Below, one piece after another: positions 50,817 through 63,960 of a stretch of 64,000 bases of DNA. The translations under genes and the position numbers were made by a program. How positions within the stretch are numbered: position 1 is the first letter of the stretch; each line of letters starts with the position of its first letter. The stretch comes from Centropus unirufus. Taxonomy: Eukaryota > Chordata > Aves > Cuculiformes > Centropidae. The stretch lies in NCBI GenBank assembly GCA_013397695.1, contig VYZI01000043.1, positions 2,354,794 to 2,418,793 on the forward strand, in the 5' to 3' direction. A model generated the notes under the pieces. The model made no database searches. It worked only from the letters and a program-made list of their open reading frames with translations, and had not been told where the DNA came from.

Positions 50817-53800
50817 CTGAAAGCATCAACCCTCTAAACCTCAGCTTGCAAAAGCATAGTCAAGTGAAAAAATGTTGAGGCCTGAATATCTTTGTTAGTC
50901 ATACATGTGAATCAGAGCATTTTTTTCCCAGCCATGTGAGTTTCTGGCAGCTTCAGTTGGCTTACTCATGATAGCAAATTCTACATACAATAGTAGGCAT
51001 TTGCAGTATCATCCTCTATGAGGGTAATCCCTTTTAAAGAGGGAATGTGCCAGCATTTTATAAAGGGATGTAAAGGTTCATGTGGCCCATACAAAGTCTC
51101 TGTAATTAATTTTTCTCGATCAGTTGACTACAGGAGTTTATAGATTGCACTAACATGAAACAGAAGTCTATTTGAGCACAGTATTTATGAGAAAAGGATA
51201 GGAATCAAAAAGGAGGAAAGGAAAGTTGTGTCAAATGTTTCTTGACATGGTAGCTCTTTCTGTGTATATGATGTCCATCTATTTAGAGACAAAGAGATAT
51301 CCCCATGATTTCTTTTCCAAATCTAATATATCTCCTATACTATATATATATATGATATTTGGGTTTTATAAGTATAGAGAACCTTTGGTTATGAATTCTA
51401 TCAGGTGTTTCTCTGTGAAATTTGTGTGAGCATCAAATTGTTGAACTGTTTGACAGACTAAAAGAAAAAGAAAGCAAAGCTCAAAGACCAGTAATTCCCC
51501 CTTATGCAATCTAGAAAACAATACTATAAAATATTGCATCAGCTACTGGCAGCTGTAGGTTTGCCTGCCTGCTATTTTGCTGTCACAAATGTTCCAGAAT
51601 CCTTTGTAATCCAGCCATTGCTATTTATATTCATAGTGATTTATGTAAGGACTCTCTATATGTCAGTAAAAAGTCACCAAAAAAAAGACAAAATGAAAAT
51701 TAGCTGGCTGAAAGTGCATGGAATAGAGAATAATCTGACAATGGACTTGAGATAAAGTTTACACACAGTAAATAGCTGAAAAAAAAAGAAAAGAAGAAAA
51801 GAGAATAGTTTTATTTTCAACTAAGCAGATAGAAGCCAGAGCCCCTGATTTTGGTACTAGGCAGTTCCCATCAGAGGCTATTAAGAGCAGGGAAACAGGT
51901 GTCTGGTGGCCAGGGAAGGAAATGAGAAGCTGTGATGCCTGAATTGAGATCATAGACCTGCTCCTGCCTTTGTGTCTGGAGGAAAGGTATTAACTGCTTG
52001 ATGCCTCAGTTCTGCTGCTGGCTGTAGTGGCACCCAACTCTCAGCTGTTAAAACTTTTTGCTTGTTTATAAGAGTTTTTTTTCTACAGGGAACTGTAATG
52101 ATGCAAGGCAAGTCTATTATGCTCTATGGAAAATGCTAAGGTAAGAAAAAAACAATGAAGGATTGTGTAGTGGAGTGCAACACTCTTTAGCGTTGAGTCT
52201 CTAGGTCATTCTGAAGCAGGAATTTGAGTGGTGTCCCTTAGGATTTGCTGTTATACATGCTGAAATGATCAATCAAGGATAAAAAATGGACTGTTCTCAT
52301 CTCATAGATCATTTCACAGTGAAACAGTTAAACTCCTGACTGCTTTCTGAAAAACAGAGATCTGCATTAATAAGGTGACCTTATCAGAGCCACCCCTGGG
52401 GGGAAGGGAGAGAGAAAAAAGGTTGTGGAAAGAAAGTGAATCCTATTGTTAATATTTTTTTTCAGGGAGGCTTGGATTCTAGAATGCAAATTACTTTATA
52501 TTTAAATTGTGTGAAAGCACAAAAGGTTCGTGACTACAATTGACAGTTATTTCATTAGCTGACTCATGGAGCCTTGCAAATGGTTTCTAGTGTTAACTTT
52601 CCTTGTATTTGTTTTCTTTGTTCTGAGCAGATTTTGCAACGGTGATCATTTTGATTAATGTTTTCAACATTCTGTTTTATTCCCGATTCATGTTTTTTGC
52701 AGCAGTCAGCATTCTGGCCTGGGTAAGGTGAAGCTGCAAGGTGTCTTTAGTGTTTCTCCAGTAGAACCGATCTCATGGGCTGGCTTCCAACTGGAGATGA
52801 GAGAAGAATGGAGGCCACTGTAATGTATTTTGCATGGTAGTGACCCCAACCACAAGTTAAACCAGACTTTCATCATTGAATGTGTCTCAGCCACATCCCT
52901 CTTTGACAGCAGACGGGCGCTGCATGGGCTCTGCGCTGCTAGAATATCATCTTTTTATCACTGTGAGCCTCTCAGGGCTAGGTATGCTGGCTTTGTTCCT
53001 CTGTTCAGATAGGTTTGAGCTTCACTACATCTCCAAACTAGACTTTGTGTGCTTGTCTCCTTGCAAAAGCTACTACATGAGGTAGGAGAAGAGGGGAGGA
53101 GAAAGCATAGCTTAAAATTCAACCTGTCTTGCTTCAGGCACACCAGTACTCAGCGTCCATTCTATCCTACACATTGAGGAACCAATAATCAGTTCAGGAG
53201 AGAGCAGTTCTTCCTACCCCTAAATCAATGGGCAATCTCTCCTCTGAAGGTGCTGGTCCTCCGTTGGCCCAAAAGACAAGCTTCAACAAGCTGCTCAAGC
53301 TTTAGTACATTAAAGTTTAGGGTAGATTCTGTCAGCTGCACCTAGTTATCTAGACTGAACAGCATTATCAAGGTTTATGTATCAATGTAAAAAACAATTA
53401 GGAAAAGCACTTGATTAATTGCCCCAGATACACATTTATATGCAGGCAAGATGCTAATGGCCTTCAAGCCCTTAGCGTCCTTTTCCTCTTCTTAATTGCT
53501 TTAACTCAACACTACATTTCTATTCTTTTCAGAACTTGTTGGTATTTGATGTTGCAATTAATCTGCCGTTCCCTGCTGATGCCTCTTACTGCATTGGTTT
53601 TACGAAATCTTTCTTCGGTGCCTCAAGCGTTACATTGCCCTTCAATCTGCATCAAGCTCCTGGTCCTAAAATACAACAACCTAGGGGGCTGGGGCCTTAG
53701 TTTCTTCACAAGTCACTTGTCTTCATCACCCTCCCTGAGAGCTGCAGCTTCAGGAACCTTAAGAGAGTCATATCCCAGGACAAAATGCTTCAGATACAAA

Positions 53801-55836
53801 GGCAATAAAATGAGAAAATGTTCAGTTCTATCTATCTCTACAACACATTGCTTTGAAACTGTTCCTCCTATGCTAGGAATGTGAACTCATCAGAAGCCTC
53901 AAGAATATTTTCAAGACATTTTCCATTTTTATGGGAAATCAAACAAATGATTTTTTGTTTTGGAAGTACAAAACTTCGATTTTTTTCAGATTTAGATCCT
54001 TGATTTTTTTTATCCCGATTTTACATGGTCAGATGCAAAAAAAGGGAAGGAAAAGTTTTTAGGGCGAATACAAGGCAGGCTCTGAGGGAAAGCAGTTTAA
54101 AACTAGTATTTGTTTTTGCTTTGCGACTCTAAGTTTTTCCCTGTTCTCTCTTCTGATTCACAGAAATTAATGTGAAAAGGATTTTTTCAGCCTTTTTTGG
54201 GGGGGGACTTGCTTTTTAGCAGCAGATATTTGAATTAGAAATGTGAAAGTGAAAAGCAAGAATAGATAGGAATCTGTATCAGAGAAGTATATTAGTTGAT
54301 GGACACTTGAAACTCAAGGAGAAGGGAATAACAGAATAACTCAAGTTATGTCGATTGAAATGAAACAGTGTTGTTTATTTTCTTTTAAACTGTATTTTGA
54401 AGCAAAAATACCCAACAAATATTACTAGAAAAAAAACCATAAAAATGCTTTTTCACACAAAATTTTCACAAAATGTGAGTTTGGTACATAACTAGAAAGC
54501 TCTTCCAGCTGGCCTTGAAAAAATATTCTAATCTCTTTGTCCGATATAATATGACTGAAAGCATACAGAGGTTCAATATGCAAAATGTTAAAGTGAAAAA
54601 AATACTTTCTTCTGCTTAATTTACGCTTTAAATAGTTTTAAACCAAATGGTAGATGTTCTGAACACTATGACAGGGAGCTGTTACTTGTGAACAACAATG
54701 TCAATGTTTTTGGTTGAGTTTCAGCTTAATGTATGAATCCCATGTCTTTACTGTCACGAAATCTCTACTTTACCACTTTTTCAATATTGCTGGCATATGT
54801 CTCCTGTTGTCTGTTGTTGACATAGAATTGCTTGTGATTATCTGACGCTGGGCTGCTCTGTTCTGGTTTTGTGTTTTTAATCCCTTCAACAATACCTGAA
54901 CATGCTGTGCAGATTGTGATTACTGGGGCAGAATACAGTTATCTTTGAAATTTACTGTCCCACATAGAACACTGGAAATTCTTACTATCTTTATATCCAA
55001 GTTGAACGTAAACTAGATTTTTTTTATTGCATAATTCAACATTGTATCCTGTTGACTTATTGACATAATGTTAGTATTTTCCACACGGGCAGACAGACTG
55101 CCTTGTAGGAGTGTCTATGCGCATTTCTACATCATCCAAAGGTTGAAGTATAGAATATGTTTTAATTGCTAAGAGGTAATTTGGTAAATGATAACACTAA
55201 ATGCAAAACTTTTAAACTTAAAAGACAAAAGTTACTTATCAAAACCTATGTTTTGGTGTAAGTAAACCACTCAGCAATACTGATTACTGATAGTCTTCCA
55301 CTGATGTTCACTAAATGGCATCTCAAAGACATAGCTGCCATTTGAGATGAAGAGTTAAGACAGAGGAAATTCTAATATTCTTCATAGCCTTCCTAAGCAT
55401 GGAAGTTATATTGATCTTGTTATTTCAGCAAGGACCACAATTAAAATCTCAAAACATAAAACAAATAAAATGGAGCATTCATATTTGAGCATTTTTTTAC
55501 ATCCAATCTTCCTAAAATCTGAAGATGTAAAACACAAAATCCCAAGCAAGCTAAAACATGTAATACACTATAAGAGTGGAAATTATGCTCACTGAGAATA
55601 TTTGGTCAGAGGAGACATAACCTTGGAGCTATTTGAGGCATTTAAGAGCAAGTCTAAGTCTTACTTCCATTTTTTACTTCCCACTTCAGGAATACTTTTC
55701 TATCTGGAATACAGACTCCTAAATAAATTACTGAGGAATGACAAGTTTCCCATGAATAACTGATTTACAGTAACTGCCCATGTATGTGCTCTTACAATTG
55801 ATAAACATGAGTTAAATCAAAGTAGTTTGCTCTCAG
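50817..55836. other. Unique noncoding sequence
   Basis: No gene is supported. The 157-codon plus frame at 53411-53884 has no recognisable domain, initiation context or splice support. An (AT)n run lies at 51340-51353. No repeat family is recognised. Confidence 0.5.
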
Positions 55837-56210
55837 TGTAAGAAAAACCTTCCCCTGCAATAGTAATTTGGTCACCTGCTGTGCTTTTACCCTTTACAAG
55901 GGACCAGTATATCATACATCGTGCCTGAGATTGGGAGACACATGCCTTTCTTTCCTGGGGTCTTTGTGCATGTGTAACTATGTGTGTCGAGATGAAGAAA
56001 GGGATTTTTTCAACCAGAGGTGTAGCGTGGGGGTCTGAGCCCCTCAGTGAGATGGGGGAACCAGAGCCAGGCATCTCACTTAGCCAGCAAGGGCCCCAGC
56101 AAGGAGTTTATCAATAGAAAATGGGAGACGTTGCTGTGGTGTCCTCCTTGTCTTGCTAGGTGATTTTGAAATAAATATCTCTTGACTTTTGTTCTGAAAG
56201 GAGGTTTACA
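55837..56210 (+). mobile_element. Probable LTR remnant
   Basis: The right half looks like the end of a retroviral LTR. There are G/C-rich inverted words (GGGGGTCTGAGCCCCTC, GGGGGAACCAGAGCC, AGGGCCCCAGC) with apparently decayed CpGs, then GTCTTGCTAGGTGATTTTG, the polyadenylation-type AAATAAATATCTCTTGAC, and a T/G-rich segment. This resembles bird LTR 3' ends as I remember them, but I cannot name the family. The proposed limits (TG at 55837, CA at 56210) give 374 bp without a clear target-site duplication, so the ends are guesses. The left half is less convincing. Confidence 0.4.
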
Positions 56211-57180
56211 TATACCTACCTTCAGTTGAGAATTCCAGGCTGTTAAAGGAAGTGGAGGTATCCTGTTTCAGCCTTTGCTTCAGCGGAGGATGGCAGTTAC
56301 AATGCTCTGTGCTCCACATTTTCTGTGGATGGCATTTGGGCAGTTTCCACACTGAGAACAGATGGTATTCGAGATCTTGTTCTGAGACAGGCCTGCAGGG
56401 TAAGCAATATCCCTGTGGGATTTCTTGGATTGTAAAGCTCTGTATAGGTATCTGAGGCCCACTAGAGTCCTTTCTAGGTCCAACCTCTCCGTGAGACTGT
56501 TTCACAACGTGAGGGTGAGCAGGAGTGGTTACTATCCTTGTTCTTCTTGATTAACAGATTTTTTTAAAAAAATAAATGCTGTGATCATATCCAGGAGTGC
56601 TTGTGGTGAGTTTTGGAGAGACCATGGAAAATCAGAATATTTCTGTTACACCTGGCACATAGAATCAGTGAAAACCCTCTGTGGGCAGTAGCTGATCATG
56701 AAGGTATATATAGAAGCCTCAGTATAGAGAAATTGCTCTCTTCCCTTTTTGTTAAATTATAATTGGTATGCTTGTTAGTAATCACACTACGGGATTAAAG
56801 GCTGCCTTTCCCTTGGAGACAGACTATGCCTTTCATTGTAGAGAGTCCCTCCAGGTCAGAGGCAAGACAGATAATGGTGTCTACTGAACTGTCCTTACTT
56901 GTTAAGAAATATGTCAATTCATCACTTTTCATAGGTGAAAATTCATCTAAGCAATTATTAGCTTACTTCCCAACCAGTTAACTATTTAAAGAATCATCTT
57001 GATCTGTGCTGCTTCTGCTTTAGCCCTGAGAAGAAATTCAGACCTCCTTCGCTTTGTGTTTTTTTCTCTTTTGTGATTTTGGATAAAAACTGTAGATGTG
57101 CTTTATATATGTTCACTAAATACTGGGATCTATTCCCAAAAGTGGCACCTTTTGTTTGCAGTACAATCCCTGTTATCTTT
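56211..57180. other. Unique sequence with a weak minus-strand exon candidate
   Basis: On the minus strand, a good acceptor (TTGCTTACCCTGCAG, AG at 56393-56394) and a donor (GAAG/GTAGGTATA, GT at 56218-56219) bound a 173-nt open segment, 56220-56392. One frame reads through without a stop. Another gives a Cys-rich stretch (ICSQCGNCPNAIHRKC) that stops early. Neither is recognised. It sits right beside the LTR-like remnant, so it may be repeat-derived. The remainder holds nothing identifiable. Confidence 0.3.
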
Positions 57181-57821
57181 CCACCTGGGCAGCCTGTCCC
57201 AGTGTTTCCTCAGTGTGTAAATTTTTTTCCTAATATCAAGTCTGAAGCTCTCTTACTTTAAAACCGTTACCCGTTGTGCTATTGTTATAGGCCCTGCTAA
57301 AAAGTTTGTCCCGATCTTTCTTATAAGCCCTTTTAAAAATTGAAAGGAAGCAATAAGGTCTCCTTGGAGTCTTCTCCAAGCTGATCAATCTGAACTCTAT
57401 CAGCCTCTTTTCACAGGGCAGGTGTTCCAGGCCTTTGATCACTTTTGTGGCTGTCCTCTGGACCCACTCTAGCATGTCCGTGTCCCTCCTGTACTGAGAG
57501 CTCCAGAGCTGGATGCAGCATTCCAAGTGTGGTCTCACCAGAGAAGGGTAGAGGGGCAGAATAACCTCCCTTGACCTACTGGCCACGCTTCATTTGATGC
57601 AGCCCAGGATTTAGTTTGCCTTCTGGGCTGCAAGTGCACATGTCCAGCTTCTCATCCACCAGGACCCCCACATCTTTCTATGCTGGGATGCTCTCAGTAT
57701 CTTCATTCCCCAGGCTCTATTGATACTGAGGATTCCCAGCTGCAGAACCTTGCACTTTGCCTTGTCGAACCTCACAAGCTTTTCACAAGCTCACTTCTCC
57801 AGCTTGTCAGGGTCCCTGTGG
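57181..57821 (-). mobile_element. CR1 LINE fragment with partly open RT C-terminus
   Basis: About 640 bp matches antisense CR1 throughout, for example GGGCAGCCTGTCCCAGTG, CTCCAGAGCTGGATGCAG, TACTGGCCACGCTTC and ACCTTGCACTTTGCCTTGTC. On the minus strand one frame stays open at 57236-57586 for 116 codons and keeps the end of the reverse-transcriptase ORF (SREVILPLYPSLVRPHLE, then VQRTATKVIKGLEHL). The element is truncated at both ends. The usual 3' tail with the octamer repeat is missing, and the 5' end stops within the coding region. A short internal deletion is apparent near 57640 (GCACATGTCCAGCTTC, lacking the usual GCxGGCTC word). It is dead but less decayed than the other LINE copies here. 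Confidence 0.93.
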
Positions 57822-60800
57822 AAATTTGAAAGATTATGGGAACGCTTACAGCTCAAAAAGACTCCATCTATGCATTAAGGTTGAATTTATGGATGGACAC
57901 AAGCCCTGTTTACTCTGGCTGTTCTGGAAAGACTGCGTTTGCAATATTTTGTCCTCAGAATAGTAAAAACAAGTTATGACAAATTTAGCAAAGTATGAAT
58001 GCTGCAGTGCCCTAGACAGTTTCTTATTTTCATTGACATTATTTTTTCATCAGTTTGAACTATGTAGTATCTGCAGACGGTGTATGCTCAGAATATTGGA
58101 TTGCTGTGTTTTTGCATACAAACCTTATAAAGTGAAAGAAAGTGTGTACAAGCATCAAAATTGGATTATATGCAGGATCTAATGTTAATATCACACCATC
58201 CTCGCTGAAATGCATTGTGAGAATATTCCAATTCATATTCTGAATGTTGTGTTTCTCTGCAATCATCTTGCAGAATTCTTATTTCTACCAGAATACCAGT
58301 ATACTGAACTGAATAAAAATGTATACATTAAATTGCTTATTCAAATGTCCAGCTTTGATGTTTGTAGAGAATTTAAACAGGAAGCAATATAACCTGAGCT
58401 TTGTTTTATTGATATGAGAGGCTAATGTGAGTGACAACAAAGGAAAAATGAGAAGTTGTATAATATGCTGGAAATGTGAAAAAAATGCAGATTTCATTTA
58501 TTAGCTTTCACGGCTGTATTTGCATAGAAATATAGTAATGGCTGGATGACATTTCTTGCATGAACTTGATAGAGAATTCTTAAACATAGTCATGTTAGAA
58601 GACTACTTGAAGGGAAACTCGAACTGGAAAATTCCCATCTTTTTTTTTAAAAAACCTCCAAAACTGTAGTTTACCTGAGGTTTTCTACTACAAGATATTT
58701 CTTTATAAAACAAAGCTTTCTATGTTATGAGGAATACTGTGGAATGCTATGACAATCTCTGAAGGGTCCTCCTTCCCATTCACACTTTAAAATAGATCCT
58801 GATACGCCAGAATGTTAAATGGTGTTGAAAAAATAGATGTTGCTCAGGCTTTCGTGGAGAATACTAGCAAAGCATGAGGGTCCTTGAGATTTCAAACACC
58901 TCTTGGGTTTTCAGTTTCCTATGCCATTTTCAGTTTTGAGGGAACACCTCCCTTGTACATGGGACAAAGATGAATCCTGATTTTCTATGCTGTGTGAGAT
59001 AAAATGATTTACTCTTCCTTGAGGAACTAGAATTCCTATTGCGACCTATCATAGTTATCCCATGCTGTGAATTTTGGGGAGTTGGGTGACAGCTACTCCT
59101 GCCAATTACGTTTTCCTGTTGGTTTTGGTCTGGGTTGTTTTTTCTTTAATTCACTTCATAGTGCAGACCAGGTGCAACTTTATTTGTAACTCATAAATGA
59201 CAGATATCTGCTCATTGTAGAAGCTAAGAAGTTCACAGAGTATGGTGAAGGTTTTCATATCAGTAAACATTTGCATTTTTCAATTTCCAGCAGTTTCAGC
59301 AATCAGTTTGCCAACTAGGAGAATTATGTTCTTCTAATGTAAATGTGATTATTAACAAGACACAGGTGAGGAAGACACTTTTCTGAGATATTCTGAGGAT
59401 TTTTTCCTGCTCTGTTGCTCCTGTTCACTTTCCACAACAGGATTTTACGTGCTCACATTAGGTTCCTCAGAAGAGGTGCTGGTCCATCTCTGATTGTGAC
59501 TTTCATTAGAAGTAGAAAACTCTCCCTTCATTCTGAAGTGGGGGGATGTGAGCACCAATTCCTTGGAATATTTTCTAAAATCTCTCTTTATACTGAAATA
59601 TAGCTGGCCCTGAAAGGGATTAGAATGAGTATGACAAGGGTATGAATTAAAAGCACCGGGGCATGAAAACATATCAGTTTTGCCTGCTTTTTTCTCTGTC
59701 CTCACTTATGCAAGCCCATTCCTGGTGCTGATGGTTGTCAAGAACCTTTCAAAATAGCAAGAAACATCTCTCGATCCAGTCCAATCTCCTGTTGGAATCA
59801 GACTTCTGAAGGGAAGGGGAAGTGTCACCGTTTGGAGTTACCATTTTGGATGAAATTAAGTCAGTAGTAGTTGACTGCCTTTTCTTCTGTGCATATCCTG
59901 TACTACTTGTGTGAAGTACACAAGCTGAAGAGGTCTTTCAAGCTGAAGAGGTCTATGCGGAAAAGGGCTGCAGGATCATTTTCCCTGTAAACATGAGACG
60001 TTAATGGTGGTTCAAGTCAGAATAGTGCTGTACAGATGTGAAATAGAAAACTAAAGTGGAAGTATTATGAAAAGAGGTCATTTATACTGTCTTACTCAGA
60101 AGCTCTGTCTAGAGCATAACATAATCATAGGCAATGTCTGGTAATGATATTTTACACTGAAGCCCAGAGGTTACAAAAAGACTTTAGTCCTTGACAAATG
60201 AAAGTCACTTTGCCATCTCAGGTACATAAGGAATCAAATTCTTGCCGTGGTGCAAAATCTACGTATGTGAAGCTACTTTTAGAGTCATATTAGTAAAAAG
60301 TCTGTCAAAAGGCAGGGGAAAGTCCAGTTTAAAAAAAGGAAAGGGAAAATCTCACATCAAATTTCCAGATAGAGTGCAAATATATGGCTGAAGCCATCAG
60401 TGGATGGTAGCAGCAGTAAAGATCATTTGGGCTGCAACGGCAATATTGTTTTTGGAGTGTTTTTTTAAGACAGTGGCAGCAATACAAGGAGGGCGTGTTT
60501 TAACGGTGAGTCTATGCAGGAGTCATCTCAAGGAAAATGTTTTTCCTACTTTCTTCTCGGGCAAGAAGTTTATAGCACGGAAAACAGCGTATACTACCTG
60601 AGTACAGATGATGGTATTTAGTGAGAGTGTGAATGGTGTACAGCAGGGTGGGAGCTGAAAGTCACGACAATTTGAGAGTCTTTTGCAGCTCCCAGACAAC
60701 TCGGCTTCTGGCTCTCACTGAGCAAAGGTCTGGGTGAGGGTGGGGAGAATTACTGCCTCACACTGACGTGAGGCAAGGCAGAGCTGACTGGCAATGTCTC

Positions 60801-63539
60801 CTGATTCCTGTAGACTTTCTGTGGGTACGTTTAACCTGTAATTTGGAAAAGGAAAATATAGTCTGGCACACATTCTTGAAGGGTAGCCAGTCTGTGTTCT
60901 ATCCATTGCACAGCCTGCCAGAATGGGAATGATAAGTATCTTACTGTCCAGTATCCACAGCAACAGACACTGGAATTTTATCTTTTCAATACGTATAAAA
61001 ACCCAAAGAAAATAATTACTTTTTCCTTTTCCAGTTTTATAATTGTAATAATGACCTTTAGGTCGGGAATTTTCAGCCGTTAATGACAGTCTGGCTTTTT
61101 CTTTGGCCTCTGGTTTCTCCAGCCAGTCATTAACAGTGAAGAAAGTGCTTTTTCCAGTGGTCACTTTGGCTTAACCATTAACTTTTCATGCTATAGAATA
61201 TACCAGCTGGGAAATAAGTGACTCCTCTGTGAGTGGATCCATAAAGTGTTCCTGAGTTTTCATTTATTTGAAAGAATATTCTGTTAGGACCTCAGAGTTT
61301 AATGTAAAAGATGATTGAGCATTATCCTAAGCCCCAAGAAAGTTTAGATCACTCTCAGGAATTGGGACTAGATAGCTTTGCAGTGGTGCCTTTCTTCTGA
61401 GGATGGTTTAAAGCCATTTAAAAAAATTAAATCTTAAGAATTTATCTCTGTAATCTAGGTTCCCATACTATTTTCCTGCTAGTGGAGAGCTTTGGAAACT
61501 ATATGTGGTCACAAATGTCTTGTCTATTTTCTAGGATCCTATAGGAATTGGAGTTTGTTTTTTTTTTTTAATTTTATATGTAAGCATTGCGACATGGAAA
61601 GCAGAGTGTGGCAACATTGTCTTGGGAGTTAAAAGTTTATTTAAAAATCAAAAGGGGAACAACCCTCTGGAATGCCTGCACTGTTCTGTTTGTCCAGTGA
61701 GTGTACTACCCTCTTCCAACCACCCCCTCTACCTCAAAACACCAGGAAGATTTAGGTAACTTTGTTTAGAGCAAGATTCATTTATATCTGGAAATGACTT
61801 TATACTATATTTCATCATAAGATAAAAAATGTGATACTATGGTATCTTCTGACCACTCTATTGATAAGAATCTGGGTAAAAATTAACCAGACTGAGTAGG
61901 TCATATGTGTGTACATACATAAACCTTTGAACAGTCTTCAGTTCTTGTGCATTGTTGACTTTATTCTTTAAGTTTTATGATTTTAAAATGCTGTTATTAA
62001 AATACAGTCTTGCCTGAGTTTCCTTCAGTATGTATTTGAGCTTGAAAACAGTTGTGCAAGAAATGCACCATTTGGAGGATAAATGAAATCACAGGAAAAC
62101 AATAACATTTTCTAAACTGCATATTGAATGTATAGGGATTCCTAGTATCTCCAGTGTATTGCGGTTACTGAATAGCCAGGGAGTAGCAAAGCCCCTCCAC
62201 TTGAAAGGTAAAAGAAAAGAGGAATTTCTTCATCAGTAGATTTAAAATCAATACGGTGTCCTTTGAGGGCTTGATATTAAATATGGAAGTAATGTGACTA
62301 ATGATGAACCTAATTTTAATCTGTTGCTGTGAAAAGACATTTAGCACCTGCCTAACTATTATTGGTACTATAGCTTTTCATTTTGTATCCTTAAGTGAAA
62401 ACACAGAGCATGCAGCAAAACAGCAGGCATCAGCTTTTGCTTTAACACTTTTTTTACTTTTCAAGAAAAATAACAGCACCAAAATATAGGCAATGTTCCA
62501 GGAAACAGCCACTCAGGACTCCCACAAGGGTTGGGACTGTGCTTTGTGGTTTCCTCACTCTTGGAGTAACACTTTTACTTTTTAAGCTGAGGCTTCATTT
62601 GCTTTTTCAAGGTATGACAGTCTACTTCTCAGCAGGGTTGTTTTGTTTCTAAAAGCTGGACTTGCTAGAGGATTTAAATGTGATGCAGATCCAGTAATTC
62701 CCTTAAAAATGTTTTAAAATTTACATCATTAATACAGATCTATGTCTTTAAACCTCAAGCTAACCTCAGTGTTAAAACAGCTAGCTACCCAACAGTAGAT
62801 AGGGAGAAGGTCCAAAAGGAACAAGGAACGATACTTGTGTTTCATTCTGTGTTTAAACGGATCTTTTCCTCGGCTTCACAGCTAACCAGTGTAGATTATT
62901 TATAGATTTTAAAGCCAGAAATTAACACTGTTCTTTGTAGGCAGAAATGTATGGAATCATTATTAATTAGCATTACAATGCCTTTTGGCTTAATATGTTT
63001 GCTAAGGGCCAAATGTGAACATGCATTTATTGTCCTGGTCCTTAATCTGTTACCAAAAATATCCTTCAGTAGAAACAGTTTTTCTAAAGAATTTGAGACT
63101 TTTTTTTGTTGCTGCTCATACCAAGATCTTTATAGCCTTTGCTGTAATTGAAATTTCAAATGTTAGATAATGCAGAAGCCAGTTTAGTGTTCCTTTTTAA
63201 AAAAAAGGAAAAAAAAAATAGACAAAAATACCTCACAATGACACTGGTTGCGTCACGTGGTCTTCCCATTTTCTTTCATTGAGGAAAATTACCCAGGCCT
63301 GAAGAGATCGTCCCCCTTCCAAGTCAACCTAAGCTTCAATTTGTTTCCCAATATTTCCAGTTTCTCTATTTTTCTGTGTTCTTTTCCCTCAACAGTAGTC
63401 TTAGATGTTGCTAATAGAATTCAGATTTGGAGGAAATACCAGCCCAGGAAGAGTCAGTGTACCAAATCCCTCACTAGCCACCAAACTTAGTGGGACAAAA
63501 TTGCCTTTCATGTAATTTTAAGTGTCCACAGAGCAATTC
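57822..63539. other. Unique noncoding sequence
   Basis: No gene is supported. The 149-codon minus frame at 60715-61164 has no recognised domain. An ATG frame at 60404 (MVAAVKIIWAATAILFLECF) ends at a donor-like ACG/GTGAGT (60505/60506) but has a poor start context. A short sequence at 59760-59815 (CCAGTCCAATCTCCTG) could be a scrap of CR1 3' end, too short to call. Confidence 0.45.
59921..59954 (+). repeat. 18-bp tandem duplication
   Basis: CAAGCTGAAGAGGTCTTT (59921-59938) is followed at once by a second copy that matches for its first 16 bases. It is a local duplication with no evident role. Confidence 0.8.
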
Positions 63540-63960
63540 CAACTATCAGTCTGTGCTGTTGTCTTTCTGCAGCTCCTTCTACCTCCACTGTAATACAAAG
63601 TAGAGGAGATCGGAGTGCTACAGCAGCTGTGTTGTTCGATCAGCAACACAATCTTTGCTGGAATTTCATTTCCCTTGCAGCATAGCTACTAGAATACATT
63701 TGTCATCCATACTTTGTAGCAGACTTATATTTGCTGTAATTACATACCCGTCTGGCAATACTTTATTGTAACATGAAGTACTGCCATTTAAATCCCCCAT
63801 CTTAAACTGAAGTATTTGCAAAACTCTGTAATTGCTAAAATAATAAAGCTGCCATTATTGTATGGGAAGTTTACAGCTTGTTACTGAAATATTTACATTG
63901 CCTTTAACAATACCTGTCTGTACTCCTTATGTTTTCATGGGTTGCTTAAGAGACAGGTAA
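63540..63960. promoter_or_regulatory. Candidate enhancer-like element
   Basis: Dense AT-rich transcription-factor-like words without an open frame: CTGTAATTACATAC, TCTGTAATTGC, GCCATTATTGTATGGG, ATACTTTATTGTAAC and several AATATTT-type sites. Two TGTAATT cores and two TATTGTA words recur within 150 bp. The composition is typical of conserved noncoding regulatory sequence, but conservation is untested. The element may continue to the window edge. Confidence 0.3.

Noticed and set aside
51960..52060. MIR-like words (GATGCCTCAGTTCTGC)
   Set aside because: Match is limited to about 16 bases of a common word, so it is insufficient for a repeat call.
53411..53884. 157-codon plus-strand open frame, the longest in the window
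   Set aside because: No recognisable domain, no promoter or splice support, and random-looking composition. Expected by chance at this window size.
59760..59815. CR1 3'-end-like words (CCAGTCCAATCTCCTG)
   Set aside because: Too short and isolated to separate from chance.
60715..61164. 149-codon minus-strand open frame
   Set aside because: No family resemblance, splice support or coding-like composition.
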